Positions 24,503 through 35,879 of a stretch of 64,000 nt of DNA are shown here, piece by piece (position 1 is the first letter of the stretch; every line of letters starts with the position of its first letter). The DNA lies in contig CM060115.1 of NCBI GenBank assembly GCA_030522415.1, positions 10,418,491 to 10,482,490 of the forward strand, in the 5' to 3' direction. Below the pieces are notes generated by a model, which was not told the origin of the DNA, did no database searches, and worked only from the letters and a program-made list of their open reading frames with translations. Source of the DNA: Channallabes apus. Its lineage: Eukaryota; Chordata; Actinopteri; Siluriformes; Clariidae. Both the position numbers and the translations under genes were made by a program.

Positions 24503-25493
24503 GCAACTCCACCAAGCATTCGAGATTTTTTTCTTCTGACTACATTTCCTCCATGAAGTTCACGGTTCAGCACCATCCCTGTTGGACAGTTCTTAATCCA
24601 TTTTCTTCACCTATTTGGATTGTCCTTAGTTGTTTTCTTTGCTTGATGCAGGCCAATAATTTGACCCTTTTGAAACATCAACTTTTTTATTGGACAAGCA
24701 ATTTTTTATGTTGTTTTTTTTATTTCTTAAAATTTTTTGTGTCAGAAACATTTACAAGTATAAATACTGTATACGCTGATATATAGGTATACACAATTAT
24801 TTAAAGTCAATGAGATTGAAGAGTATTGGGTATACAGAAAAAAATCTGATCTTAATCTTTGTATCAGCAAATACATACTTGATATTATTATCATGTATTG
24901 TGATAATGTTTACTTGACATGAGTTGTTGATGTAACTACTGGAACAAAGCTCCCTGTGCGTTTAGAATGTAACTCAGGTGCACTATGGGTTTAGAATGTA
25001 ACTCATGTGCATATCCCTTTTGCTGACTTGTTATATTGCGCTATTTGAAAGTAAGACGTTGTGAACACAATCCCCTCCAGCACATCTGTGCTTTCTTTCT
25101 TCCATTGCCTTATACTCTTTTTTTTCCAGCCAGCATTCGCTCAAATCCAACCCTTTCTGTAACCTGAAAATCATCGAGACAATTCCGAGAGAGATTTACG
25201 AGCTTGAGAAAGCCTAGTGAAACCTTTTGAAGGCAGATTTGGACTGACTTGAAATGACATCCCAGCTTGGAGAGGGTTTCCTGTCGTCCTCGGTTCCTCA
25301 GTTCCTCTAGGCAAAACGATGTTGTTTGCTTCTTTTGATGGGATCAAGATCTGACCGAGTCCAGATTTCCATCCATGATTCTTACAGTTGGTTTGCGGTT
25401 CTGAGATGTTTTTTTTTTTTTTACCACCACTTTATATAGCTAACTTTTTGTCTTTCCATTTCTGTCTACATCTTGGTTCTGTTTCTTTCTCAG

Positions 25494-25659
25494 AGTCAAG
25501 CGCTGTCCCACTACAAAGGCACCAAGCATGCCAAGAAGCTTAAATCTCTAGAAGTACCCAAGTGCAAGCAGAAAAGCTCTGCGGTAATGAGGGAAAACAG
25601 GAAGGAGCCTGAAAAGAGCCTCTCACCTTCTGCTCCCCTGAGCACCACAGAGATAAAAG
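25494..25659 (+). CDS. znf385d: ZNF385D-like exon, completes zinc finger 1
   Basis: A 166-bp exon, phase 0 in and phase 1 out. Acceptor TTTCTTTCTCAG ends at 25493; donor GTAGGA begins at 25660. It encodes SQALSHYKGTKHAKK, supplying His42 and His48 of finger 1 (C26, C29, H42, H48; spacing C-x2-C-x12-H-x5-H). A Lys/Ser-rich basic linker to residue 91 follows. The SQA..HYKG(T/S)KHAKK signature is diagnostic for ZNF385 first fingers. The linker diverges quickly in this family, so weak similarity there is expected. The apparent upstream extension of the frame is intronic. Confidence 0.93.
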
Positions 25660-26227
25660 GTAGGAGTTTGATATGTTTGCAAGCAAATAACTGCCTTAAC
25701 CATCAGGTTCCCTTTGGGTTAGAACTTAAAAAAAATAAATAAATATTGCATGAGATTTTGCGAATAAGCGATTCTTCCGTACACAAATATGTATTGAAAC
25801 TACACTGCTTTAACTCCCAACACTTAAATGACATTGAGAATCCATTAAATCTTCATATTTTGGTGCCAGTTAGCAACTGTAACACATCTGCACATCTGTT
25901 GAACGTTTGCGTCTGATTGACTAGAAGGTGTCGATTAGTTTTCCAGCAAGATTTCATTCTGATACTATGTCATTGCTACAGTAATATCTTACACAGGGAC
26001 TTCCATGGTGAGCGCCAACACGGTGTCACTGAGACCGTGAATTTGACTTTGAGGAGATGCTTAGCATTTATGGAAAGGATGGAGAACTACTGTATGATTT
26101 TTCCAACCAGCTTCATTCTTTGGTCTTGGTAATGTCAAGAGAGAAAATTTTATGTGTTATAACTTAATATTAAAAGACATAATATTAAAACCACTGAAAG
26201 GGAAAAGGTAAAAATATTGATTGATTC

Positions 26228-26450
26228 TGGATTATGTACAGGTGATGAGAAGGGTTAGGGATCCGAGTTACTGATCAGAAGCCTGGCAGTTTAAGCCTCG
26301 GCTCCACCTACAGTAGCTGTCCACTGTTGAACCCTTAATCAAGTCCCTTAACCCTGTTTGTACCAGCCATTTCATGGCTTTCCCTGCGCCCTGACCCTGT
26401 ACACAAACTGTGCAGTAATGTATATGTGACAAATAAAGGCTTAACTTAAT
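26228..26450 (+). mobile_element. SINE family C, diverged
   Basis: Shares with 53371-53608 the B-box region, GTCCCTTAACCCTG, the CCATTTCATGGCT...CCCTGCGCCCTG block and the end GTGCAGTAATGTATATGTGA plus AAATAAAGGCTTAACTTA. The head is degraded. Confidence 0.7.
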
Positions 26451-26734
26451 ATCTTGCTGCATTGGCACCTGTCAAAGGTAAGGCTGCAAGTAAGCAGTCA
26501 GTTCTCAAAGTGGATGTGGTGCAAGCAGGAAAGAAATGGACAACCGTAAGGATCTAAGTGCTTTGGGCATTTTGACTCAGCTCTACGAGGCGTGTTCCTG
26601 GTATACACTGTTCATAACTACTTAAAATTGCCTATCCATCTATCTAGGAACCTCTGTAGTCCAACTGGTCCAATGGTGCCAATGGTGATTACAATTGTCT
26701 TCATATTTTATGACCTCCGTAAACCATTTCCACA

Positions 26735-27130
26735 AGCATTCACACACTAAGTTGCAGTTTGGGAATGCTAATTAGTTTAATCTGAATGTCTTTGGACTGT
26801 GGGAGGAAAACAGACATCCCAGAGAGAATCCACCAAGTATGGAGGGCCAGGCGTAGCTCTGTGGTTAAGGCATTGGACTATGGTTCGGAAGATCCCAGGT
26901 TCAAACCCCACAACCACCAAGTTGCCACTGTTGGGCCCTTGAGCAAGGCCCTTAACCCTCAACTGCTCAGATGTATAATGAGATAAAAATGTAAGTCACT
27001 CTGGATAAGAGCGTCTGCCAAGTGCCTAAATGATGTAAATGTATGGAGGGAATATGCAAACTCCATGCACACAGACCAAGCAAGGAATTGAACCAAGCAA
27101 AGACGCAAAGCGACAGTGCTAGCCAAAAGT
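26735..27130 (-). mobile_element. SINE family A split by a family B SINE
   Basis: The left part (26735-26846) and right part (27041-27130) together form one reverse-orientation family A copy: GTTTGGGAATGCTAATTAG, GTGGGAGGAAAACAG, then AATATGCAAACTCCATGCAC. The interruption is precisely a family B SINE. Confidence 0.88.
26847..27040 (+). mobile_element. SINE family B inserted in family A, 10-bp target duplication
   Basis: Begins CCAGGCGTAGCTCTGTGGTTAAG, has a B box near GGTTCAAACCCC and ends TCTGCCAAGTGCCTAAATG... The target duplication GTATGGAGGG flanks it (26837-26846 and 27041-27050). Family B was therefore active after this family A copy had landed. Confidence 0.93.
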
Positions 27131-27149
27131 GGCCCAAGGATGAACAATT

Positions 27150-27370
27150 TTAGGTTTTAGGGTCATGAGTAGCCAAGGCTTGCTGATGCCTTGAGGTCAG
27201 TAATGGCTAGCCGCCCGTCTGGTCCGATCCCACCAAAGATAGACTGTGCCAGTCCCAGTGCCCCAGGAGAAAGCTCCTATATTAGGGAGCAACAGAGCAT
27301 CAGAACTTAACCCTGGAGCAATAAAAGAAGATGGCCTGGTCTGATGAATCCAAAGCTTTAATTGAAAGTG
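27150..27370 (+). pseudogene. Tc1-like transposase fragment
   Basis: Carries a block like CAAGGCTTGCTGATGCC...AGTAATGGCTAGCCGCCCG and the downstream AAGATGGCCTGGTCTGATGA (W-S-D-E catalytic Asp region). Same Tc1 family as 15460-15870. No TIRs found. Confidence 0.65.
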
Positions 27371-28559
27371 ACCTACAGGTAAAGATGAAATGATTAAGCA
27401 CTTGAGGATTATGAGCCGAACTCTGGGTCGTTGGTGGTCCGTGGATTTTATTTCTTTTTAAACCGAGAATGTTATTTTAATTTATCACCGTATTATAAAT
27501 ATTTTATCATTTCATATTGTATTATACGGGTTGGTTTAGGGATTTCACGACCGGCTATAGCTTTTATATCCTTTATTTACGACCATTCATTAAAATCTGC
27601 ATATGCGTTATTTAATTTTAATGGATTCCATTATTCACGATCATTTCCTTGTGTAATGTTCTGCGGTCAGTTTTAATTCCTTATTAGCGTTTATTACTCT
27701 GTTTGTCAATATCCAAGGCCGCCAAGAAAATTAGACCTCCTGCTTAGTAATAAATGAAATAAAAATAAAATGGTGTTTAAGAATAATATGTAAATGACAG
27801 CGGTACTTTAGGGATTGGTCCAAGAGTAACCAATAAATGTTAAAATAAAAATTTTTAAATGAATCTGAAATGTAAAGGAAACGTTATACTGTAGGCTGGG
27901 TTAGATTAACACTCATGTAGGAGGAGCCACAAGCCTAGGAAGGGTTTTGGGGCTTTATTTTTTTTTTTATTGTTTATTGGAATACAAACTGACAAATGAC
28001 ATAATTTAGAAGTCGTAAAACCAAAGTAAACCAAATAAGCCACAGAAAGGGTTGAATGGAATATTGCTGGATAAGTAGCGAAAAGAACATGTGCATGAAA
28101 TCCATCCAGCTGCAAGGACTTTTCCATCTCACTCTTTTGTCTAGGTGCTGGAAGCAGATGAAGCGCTTTTCAGTTCAGCATCAAGGACATTTTGCTACAA
28201 TAAAGCATTTCTTGCATTATTGTAGACCGCCTTTCTTTATCTTTAAGACGTCAACAACTCGCCAATGAAATTAGCATGTTTGTATGTTGAAAGTGGTGAT
28301 GAACCCATGTGGTTTGAAAGAGGATTTAGAGAGTGTAATTGATTTTTCTTGACTTTGTATCCTAAAGCTATAAGCATCATCGACCAGAATGCTAGCAAGC
28401 AAAACCATTATCGTTAGGGTCACTGCTGAGCCCCCTCATTTTTTCATTTAAATTAAATTTAATCTAATTTTATTTAATTTAATTAAAGAAATAGGAACAG
28501 GAATGTTTTACTATGATGAAAACTGATTTGGTCCATGTGGGAGACAAAAAATAAATAAA

Positions 28560-28760
28560 TAAATAAATCGCATTTTATAGCTTTTTGCAAAATTACACTG
28601 AAATAACCTAAACAATTTTGACGGAATTGTGCCTTTACCACTGTTATGCACAAATATACTTTATCGGTTTGCAATAATTCTTTCATCTCCTGGTATCTGG
28701 TAGTGTCGTGTTGAGCATTACTGATTTTCACACACTGCCTCCTCCTCTACGCGTCTTGTT
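28560..28760. repeat. Fragment related to the foldback element
   Basis: ATAGCTTTTTGCAAAATTACACTG...AACAATTTTGACG parallels 3160-3215 of the foldback element. It continues with a GTGCCTTTACCAC-like block. No terminal repeats. Confidence 0.55.
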
Positions 28761-29002
28761 ATGCCATATTCTTTTAATGTTTTTTTTTTTTTTTTTTTTT
28801 AATAACCAAACCCTGATTGATTCTTGTCCAAAATTTGGGAAAGAAACCAGATTTGTTTAGATAGATGATTCATTTTCAGGACGTTATATTTGGTGCAGGA
28901 CCACATATTTTAATAGTGACATCATCTGATCATAATTACACCCATCTGGTCTCATTAATGAGGGCATTAGGTCGTTGTTCCTAGCATCATGTTTTCTCTC
29001 TC

Positions 29003-29033
<31 letters not shown>

Positions 29034-29789
29034 TCAGAATCAAACCTGATACAGTTCACAAGCCAGTGCTTATGTAATGTAAGATGGTGGTAATGTGTGG
29101 GACAGAGTTGGCGTTCCTTGTGATAAATCCCGCATAATCCTTGAAATGGCTTACGATTCCATTTGCTGTTACAGTAGAAACAGGATTTTAAGTAAAACAT
29201 TGTGTATATTTAATAATACTCTATATATAAACACGCTCATCACACACTGGGTCAACCAGCTTCTTCATGCAATTATGCGAATTCCATAAACTAAAATAAA
29301 AATCTACCCAGGGGTTTATTCATAAATCTCAGGTTGGAGTTATGCCCCAGCTGGATCACGCTAAGCTCCCTGGATCCAAACTGTGTACGTAAGCACTTTT
29401 CGGGAACTTTGCAACACGCAGCATGTGTCTGGAACTGGTTCTGGAGCCGTAATTTACTGCGCTTTGTGTTTTTTTTGATCTGCCCGTTCAGGCTTAAGAG
29501 CTCCATCTCGTTCTCTGACAACGTCTATTTCTGCTCGAACACCTGCAACAGTTTGATGGCGCTTTTTATGGGAGAGGTGTTAGGCTGCTGTTTCTGGATG
29601 AAATCTACTCGAGGTCGTAAATTACTTTGCGTTAACAACATCCTGCTCGTCAGAACTCGAGTCCAAACTGGAAGTTTAATCTGATGCAGTTTGGATCTGA
29701 AGAAGAGGAAGACAGACAGCAGCAGAAGTGTGAAGGAGTGGAGTATGAGTTAGAATCATTTGAAGTTCCTCAGGTTCCTCTCCATGAGC

Positions 29790-30515
29790 AGGCAATAGGA
29801 CAACTTCTTCTTCTTCTCCTATCCTTAGTCTTCAATCCTTTTTTCTCTTCTATTTGTTCTTCATCTGAGGTTCCTAAGGTTCCTCTCCATGTACTGTATA
29901 GACAACAACTACTTCATTGTCATCATCATGAGCAACAGAAGCCTCTTCTTCTTCTACCACATATCCTATGCCATCACTCCATCACAGTTTACTCGCCATT
30001 TTTCCTTTTAATTTCTTCTTGTATCTCGTGTTCTCCACTCTTGTCCTCTCTTTGCTCTTCTCGTCTCTTCTCTTTTCTATCCTCTCCTCCTTTGTTTTTA
30101 TATTTTTTCTCTTCTGTTCTGTTCTCTTCTCTTTTCCTCTCTACTCAACCCTGGTCCTCTATGTTCTTCTCTTCTGTTCTCTTCTCATCTCATCTCTTAT
30201 TTTCTTATCCCTTCTCATCCCTACTTATCTATTTTTCATTCTATTCTCTTTGTATCACTTACATTCTCATTTAATCTCCTCCCTTTTTCCCCTTTCTCTT
30301 CTTCTTTCTTCTCTTTTCATCTATTTTCACTGTTCTTTGTTCTTCTTTTCTCATTTCTTCTCATCTCTTCTCCTCTGTTTTATTTGTTCTCATCTCATTT
30401 GTTCTCTTCTCCTCTTTCCTCATTGCTTGTCCTCTGTTCCCATCTCTTATTTTCTCCTCTCTTCCCTTCTCGTATTGTTTCTTCTATCATCTTCTTGTCC
30501 TGGCTTGCTCTTCTC
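29790..30515. repeat. Long polypyrimidine tract (plus strand C/T rich)
   Basis: About 700 bp dominated by TTCTC, TTCTT and CTCATC units on the plus strand, and correspondingly purine-only on the other. Long open frames through it are low-complexity artefacts (Leu/Ser/Phe-rich). Such tracts can adopt triplex (H-DNA) structures and bind polypyrimidine-tract proteins when transcribed in introns. Confidence 0.9.
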
Positions 30516-30559
30516 TTCTGTGTAATATATTTGATATGCTGAACACCGTTCTCCCAGCA

Positions 30560-30970
30560 TGCGAAGCGAAAGCGTCTCTCCATTTATCACCTGCAGCCGT
30601 CGCTGGCGCTCCTGTTAATAAGAGCTCTTAAACAAAAGAGGGCACACAGCTCGGTGTACAGGATGGCACACAGCTGGCAGGAAAAGCAGGCGTGCCTCAA
30701 GCCAGATGATCCCCCACTTCTCTCCACTTCAGCCTCAGCAGCGCACACATTTGTTTGTCAGAATGCCAGTCGCTGATGAATATTAATGCGCAGAGGTGAC
30801 AGAGATGAATAGCGGTGGCGGCAGAAAGGGGAATTAGCTGAAGTCAGATTGGCACTTGGCCAAGGACGGGAATAAAAAGCAGAGAGTAGACAGGGTCAGA
30901 GGTCACCGGTGCAGGGCTAACATTTATATTTAGGGGATTTCACGGCGCGTGAACAAAGCGCCGGAGGTTT
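30560..30970. other. Candidate conserved noncoding element
   Basis: Unique, GC-balanced sequence between the pyrimidine tract and ordinary AT-rich intron. It has E-box-like CACCTG/CAGCTG sites (30588, 30670), TGATGAATATTAATGCGC at 30774-30791 and AATTAGCTGAAGTC near 30832. No coding potential. The impression is qualitative only. Confidence 0.3.
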
Positions 30971-31384
30971 ATTGTTTCGAGTTGGCCTTTTCTTTTTCTT
31001 CTCTAAAATGAAGCGTACAGACCGAGACGTAGGTCATTGGACGTTGGGTGTAGGGTCATTCAGCTCCACCCTTTTCAATTTGAGCTAATTTGCATAATAG
31101 TAATAATAACAACCTTGCATTTCTGAACGAGTCCTAGGATTCTTGGCAAATCTCCACAAAATTGATGGATTAGTCCGAGCCTCGGTGATCGAAATCATGT
31201 TGGTGTTCCTGAATAATTTGGCCTCCGCAATCCTCCTGGGGGCGGAGCTATGTTTACTCTAACAGCTGTTAACTCTGTATGACTATATAAATTTGCAGGG
31301 ACATTTCCTGCGCAAGGTTCTAAGGGAGGCAGCAAAGTTTAATGTGGCTTGATTTAACTTGGCAAGACATGACCAGTGGGGGTG

Positions 31385-32075
31385 GGGGGGGGGGGGGCTT
31401 CTTGAGAGAATGGGTCGCGCTCAGTGAATTCCAGCGTGGTACCATGATATGATGCCACCTGTGTAATAACTCCAGTCAGCAGATGCTGAGACGCATAGTG
31501 CACAGAGGTCACCAGCTTTCTGCAGAGTCAACAGCTACAGACCTCCAAACTTCATGTGGCCTTCAGATTAGATCAAGAACAATGCCTAGAGACCTTCATG
31601 GAGTGGGTTTCCATGTCCGAGCAGCTGCATCCAAGCCTTAATACAAAGCATCGGATGCAAGTGGTGTAAAGCACGCATCCACTGGACTCTACAGCAGTGG
31701 AGAGATGTCCTCTGGAGTGACGAATCACGCTTCTCTATCTGGCAATCTGATGGACAAGTCTGGGTTTTGGAGGTTGCCAGGAAACGGTACTTGTCTGACT
31801 GCATTGTGCCAAGTGTAAAATTTGGTGAGGGGGGATCATGATGTGGGGTTGCTTTTCAAGAGTCAGGCTTGTTAATGCTTCTGCATGCCAAGACATTTTG
31901 GACAATTTCATGCTCCCAACTTTGTAGGAATAATTTGGGGATGGCCCCTTCCCGTTCCAACGTGACTCTGCTACAGTGCACAAAGCAAGGTCCATAAAAA
32001 CATGGATGCGCGAGTTCGGTGTAGAAGGGAGTTATTTGGTATAGTCGAGACGAATACATTTGAATACTTGAAGAA
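31385..32075 (+). pseudogene. Decayed Tc1 transposase, plus strand
   Basis: Broken frames reproduce a Tc1 transposase in order: SEFQRGT (31425), QQMLRRIVHRGHQLSAEST (31480-31535), then W-S-D-E-S-R-F-S-I-W (about 31710-31745), GGGIMMWGCFS (31830-31860) and ...VHKARSIKTWMREFGVE (31975-32025). Several frameshifts and stops. The C-terminal third and both TIRs are absent. Confidence 0.85.
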
Positions 32076-32189
32076 TATATAATATTCACAATATGTTGCA
32101 AATATAAAAAATTTAAAATCCCACTGCATGGACAGGTTTTTCCAAACTTTTTTAGGAGTTCCCTTCCGATTCCCTTGGAATCCTCTCCT

Positions 32190-32600
32190 CCCCCCCCCCA
32201 GATTTTCTCCCTAATTTAGTCGTATCCAATTCCTCCCTGTCGCTAGGGGGCTCCCACATTAAGGCTACTACAGTACTACCACTCAGTCTGGAGGGCCGAA
32301 GACTATCATGTGTTTCCTCTGGACCACGTGACGCTAGCCGACGTCTATCGAACTGCGCGCTCAGACACCATTGGGGGCGGCGTAACACACTCGGAGGACA
32401 GCGCTATCCACTCCTTCCGCAGGACAGCGCTATCCACTCCTTCCGCTTGCCTGAGCTCACAGACGTCCCTGATTGGCTGTAGAGCCGTGATTAATGTAGG
32501 AGAACCAAGTACCTCTCATCCCTCCCCACTGAGAGAGCTCCGCCAATCAGCTCTCTCTAGAGCTGCGGCTGGGGATCCTCTTCTGACAAAGAGTCTGCCT
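32190..32600 (-). mobile_element. SINE family D
   Basis: In reverse it mirrors 37133-37530: TTTTCTCCCTAATTTAGTCG, GAGGGCCG, CACGTGACG, CTCGGAGGACAGCGCTATCC, GATTGGCTGTAGAGCC and CCTCCCCACTGAGAGAGCTC. A 25-26-bp segment (GGACAGCGCTATCCACTCC...) is duplicated in tandem at 32397-32447. The tRNA-like head is missing or degraded. Confidence 0.85.
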
Positions 32601-33533
32601 GTAGTTCTGATCTGCCTGTAGACTGTTCATTAAACAAGTGAACCTGTGCAGAAACAGGAAGTGCTACTAATAGAATTGCCATTTTGCCTATTTAAATAAA
32701 AGGAAGCACACATGGATAGTATTACATTCAAACGAGGAAGACCGATGACCTTTACACCTCTTCTTGAACATGTTCCTTTCATCACAGCATCACAGTTAAA
32801 GTTCCTTCCAGTTTCTTCTCTGTTCTATATAAATCACTACTAGAGGGTCACCGTGGAGGCACACTCCATGCCGCCGGAGTTCTACACCAGCTTGTACCAA
32901 AGCCCTTTAACAACCTTTTTTAATGGTTTTGAAAAACCTCCTCGAGTTTACGTTTTGTTCTCTGCAAGAGAAAGCGTAGGTCGTTACCAGCGTGAAACAA
33001 GCAGCGTGTTTAGAGAAATAAAGCAGTAAAAATGTAGGCGAGACGAAGAAAAGCAAAACAAGCATAAATCAAAGGGTTTGATTAAATATTTAAAATCGTT
33101 TAATTTAAAGCAGATTCCATGCAAAGAGTTCTCATGAAAATGTCAAACTTAATGGATGAGTACAGACTGTGATTGGGTGAATCAGCTCTGAAACATTTTA
33201 ACAGTTTCTTGGCTCATTTTCTGCAGTGCCTGAAATCCTGCTGTCTTCTCCCAAACCAAGCCAAACAACAAGACAGTGTTCCTTTATAATGATGCAAGCT
33301 CCACATCCTGAAAAAACACATCCTTGTGTTTTCCAAAAATTTGTGTATACATGTCTAAACCTAAGTGCAGTGTTTATGCCCTTTATAGCACTTTCAAGCA
33401 CAGGCGTAAGGAAAATATTCCTAGACAAACATTGCTGGTTACCTCAAGAGAGATGCTCCCCACCCTGGAGATACAGTATATCCGTCGTTTCTGTGGCAGT
33501 TATTTAAGGATTCGGGTTGCTACTGTAGCTCGA

Positions 33534-33702
33534 CGCCCGATTGTCATTCACACACTACAGACAATTTGGTGAACATCAGTTTGCCTAATCTGGAAACTGG
33601 AGAACCTGGAGGAAACCCACCAAGCACGGGGAGAAGATGCAAACTCGAATCAAACCCCGACCCTGGAGGTGCAAGGCCACAGTGCGAACCACTACACCAC
33701 TA
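33534..33702 (-). mobile_element. SINE family A fragment
   Basis: Contains CACACACTACAGACAATTTGG, GGAGGAAACCCACCAAGCAC, the CCCCGACCCTGGAGGTGCAA B-box region and CACTACACCAC near the head. The 3' half is missing. It lies just upstream of a complete copy in the same orientation. Confidence 0.8.
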
Positions 33703-33774
33703 ATTTTATTTATTAAAATGTTTTCATTTATTTATTTTATTTTATTAGATACATACATCAAGCTGTATGAATTT

Positions 33775-34152
33775 CATTCATTCATTCATTTTCTATACCG
33801 CTTAATCCTGTGTTCAGGGTCGCGGGGGACCTGGAGCCTATCCCAGGAGACTTCGGGCACGAGGCAGGGTACACCCTGGACAGGGTGCCAATCCATCGCA
33901 GGGCACACACACATACACACACTCACACACCCAATCACACACTACGGGCAATTTAGGAACGCCAATTAGCCTAACCTGCATGTCTTTGGACTGTGGGAGG
34001 AAACCGGAGTACCCGGAGGAAACCCACCAAGCACGGGGAGAACATGCAAACTCCATGCACACAGAGACGGGAATCGAGCCTGGCCGGGGAATCGAACCCA
34101 GACCCTGGAGGTGCAAGGCGACAGTGCTAACCACTACACCACTGTGCCGCCC
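33775..34152 (-). mobile_element. SINE family A, full length with 12-bp target duplication
   Basis: (ATTC)n tail, complete body and tRNA-like head. Target duplication CTGTATGAATTT at 33763-33774 and 34153-34164. Very similar to 10577-10959, 55050-55404 and 60718-61080, pointing to one recently active subfamily. Confidence 0.95.
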
Positions 34153-34208
34153 CTGTATGAATTTGTAACAACAAAAAATGATATATTGTATCTATACAGT
34201 ATATAATG

Positions 34209-34500
34209 ACGGCAGGGTGGCTTAGTGGTTAGCATTGTCGCCTTGCACCTCCAGGTCCTGGGTTCGATTCCTGCCTCGGTTGTGCATGGAGTTTGCATCT
34301 TCTCCCCATGCTTGGTGGGTTTCCTCCGGGTTCTCTGGTTTCCTCCCACAGTGCAAAGACATGCAGATTAGACTAATTGGTGTTTCCAAATGTGTGTGTG
34401 CGTGTAAATGTTGAGCGGAGGTCCTCCCACAGTCATACAAAATGGGAATAAATACAATGGTTACCACTGGCCTCCACAGTCCCTAGTTGGACTATAGGGG
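34209..34500 (+). mobile_element. SINE family A, 3' diverged
   Basis: The head GGCAGGGTGGCTTAGTGGTT is intact and the B box is GGGTTCGATTCC. The end differs from the main subfamily, with a TGTTGAGCGGAGGTCCTCCC block and GTCCCTAGTTGGAC. The copy at 45702-45975 has the same alternative end, so this looks like a second subfamily. Confidence 0.8.
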
Positions 34501-34544
34501 TTCGTGGATGAACGGAAATATCTAATATTGGATACTATTATAAT

Positions 34545-34830
34545 TTTTTTTATTTGTTAGGGGGCAGTTTTACCTGATTTTCTCTCTAAATTGCTCGTAG
34601 CCAGTTCCCAAAAATGTTTGTTAGGGCACTCTTCCCTCAAGGCACCAACTACCAACCAGGTTGGATCGTGTGACATCCACAATCCACTAATGTTGCTATG
34701 ATTGATGTGAGAGTGTGGGTATGCCAGGCCTCATCTCTCCCTGAGAGAACACTGCCAATCTGCTCCCTAGACTCCCAGCTTCAGATGGCTGTAGCATCAG
34801 TCGGGATCAAACTTGCGTCCTCTGGACGAT
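34545..34830 (-). mobile_element. SINE family D, diverged
   Basis: A degraded reverse copy: GATTTTCTCTCTAAATTGCTCG, then CCCTGAGAGAACACTGCCAA and the B-box side GGGATCAAACTTGCG. Much older than the 32190 and 37133 copies. Confidence 0.55.
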
Positions 34831-35504
34831 CGGACGAACATGTTTCCGAGCCAAGTCTGTGAAGTTCTAAAAGGTTCTTCTTCTTGCTGCTTTCCTTTGG
34901 AGGAAAAATTCTTTTCTGTGTATTTTGATTTGGAACATACACCTCTAGGGACCAGCACTGACTTGTCTTGGGTTTTGATGCATTGGCAGGGACCCAATGT
35001 CTGGCCTCGACCCAAGACATACAGTACCAGTGTCCTATCAATGACCATTGTCAGAAAGTATGTTAAATTTTTCGTTTTTTCTTTGTGTAATAAACTACAA
35101 AGTGTAGAAATGTTTGAGCACATGGGCAGTACCCATGCCAAGTATATAAATACCTTTCCATTCGCATCTGCGTGAAATAAACATCATTTATGGATGTTCT
35201 CTAAATGAGCCGCCAGGTGCAAAACCCATTTAATTAAAAGAATACGAATACGATTAGAATACGATTTTTTTTTTATTGTTGTTATTTAAGATCACGTCGT
35301 TCAAATCCGAGCCAAACGCTCCGTTCTTATTTTCTCACCAAGGAAACGAAAACAGTTATTGCGACTTTTAAACACATAAACGGAGTGCGAAGGAGTGTGT
35401 ATAAGCAAAATGTGTGTATATATGTGTTTGTGTGTGTGTGCCTTCCAGTTCCAGAGGACAGCAAGGTTGTTGCTATAGATTAGAAGATGAGTCAGCAGCC
35501 GTCT

Positions 35505-35705
35505 GCACTTTTTCTCTCTCTCTCTTTCTCTCTCTCTCTCTGTGAGTATGTGAGTGTGTGTCAGAGAGATGTGCCCACAGCCCTGTCGCCATCCCTCAGT
35601 TCCACTCCAGTGCCGCAGGAAATGTACCCTGATATTAGCTATTAAAGAGCAGATTGTCAAGGGAGCAACGCCAGCTCTGACAGCTGTACAATACAGAGGG
35701 AAAGT

Positions 35706-35739
<34 letters not shown>

Positions 35740-35745
35740 TGGAGA
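35505..35745. repeat. (CT)n and (GA)n tracts in inverted arrangement
   Basis: 35505-35546 is almost pure CT on the plus strand and 35697-35745 is almost pure GA. Single strands of the two could pair over 30 bp or more. The 150 bp between them is unique and GC-balanced. Confidence 0.85.
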
Positions 35746-35879
35746 ATAATGAGAAAGATAGAGAGGGGTTTCGTTTGAGAGCGAGCGAAGACATGAGAGG
35801 CAACTTTCAGCTTGTTGGAAGTTGGTCCTAGTGCCACATTTATGTCAAAATCTTTATTTACTGTAGATCCTGCCTCAAA

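Larger units (their letters stand above)
13502..25493 (+). other. Intron of znf385d-like gene (about 12.0 kb)
   Basis: Donor GTAACA at 13502; acceptor TTTCTTTCTCAG ends at 25493. It splits zinc finger 1 between its cysteine pair and histidine pair. It contains one LINE fragment, Tc1 elements and SINEs. I see nothing definable in 14430-15450, 15880-17560, 18020-18920 (apart from moderately GC-rich, possibly conserved DNA at 18340-18560), 22770-22950, 23290-23740 or 24390-25480. These parts hold only poly-T runs and AT-rich sequence. Confidence 0.85.

Noticed and set aside
29684..30525. Two long open frames (196 and 185 codons), Leu/Ser/Phe rich
   Set aside because: They arise from the C/T-only tract. 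The composition is low-complexity, frames overlap, and no domain or splice context supports them.
33226..33507. 93-codon open frame
   Set aside because: The sequence shows no similarity to any family I recognise and no exon borders consistent with the host gene.
34813..35175. 120-codon plus-strand open frame
   Set aside because: No recognisable domain; it starts inside a decayed SINE D copy and lacks splice or promoter context.
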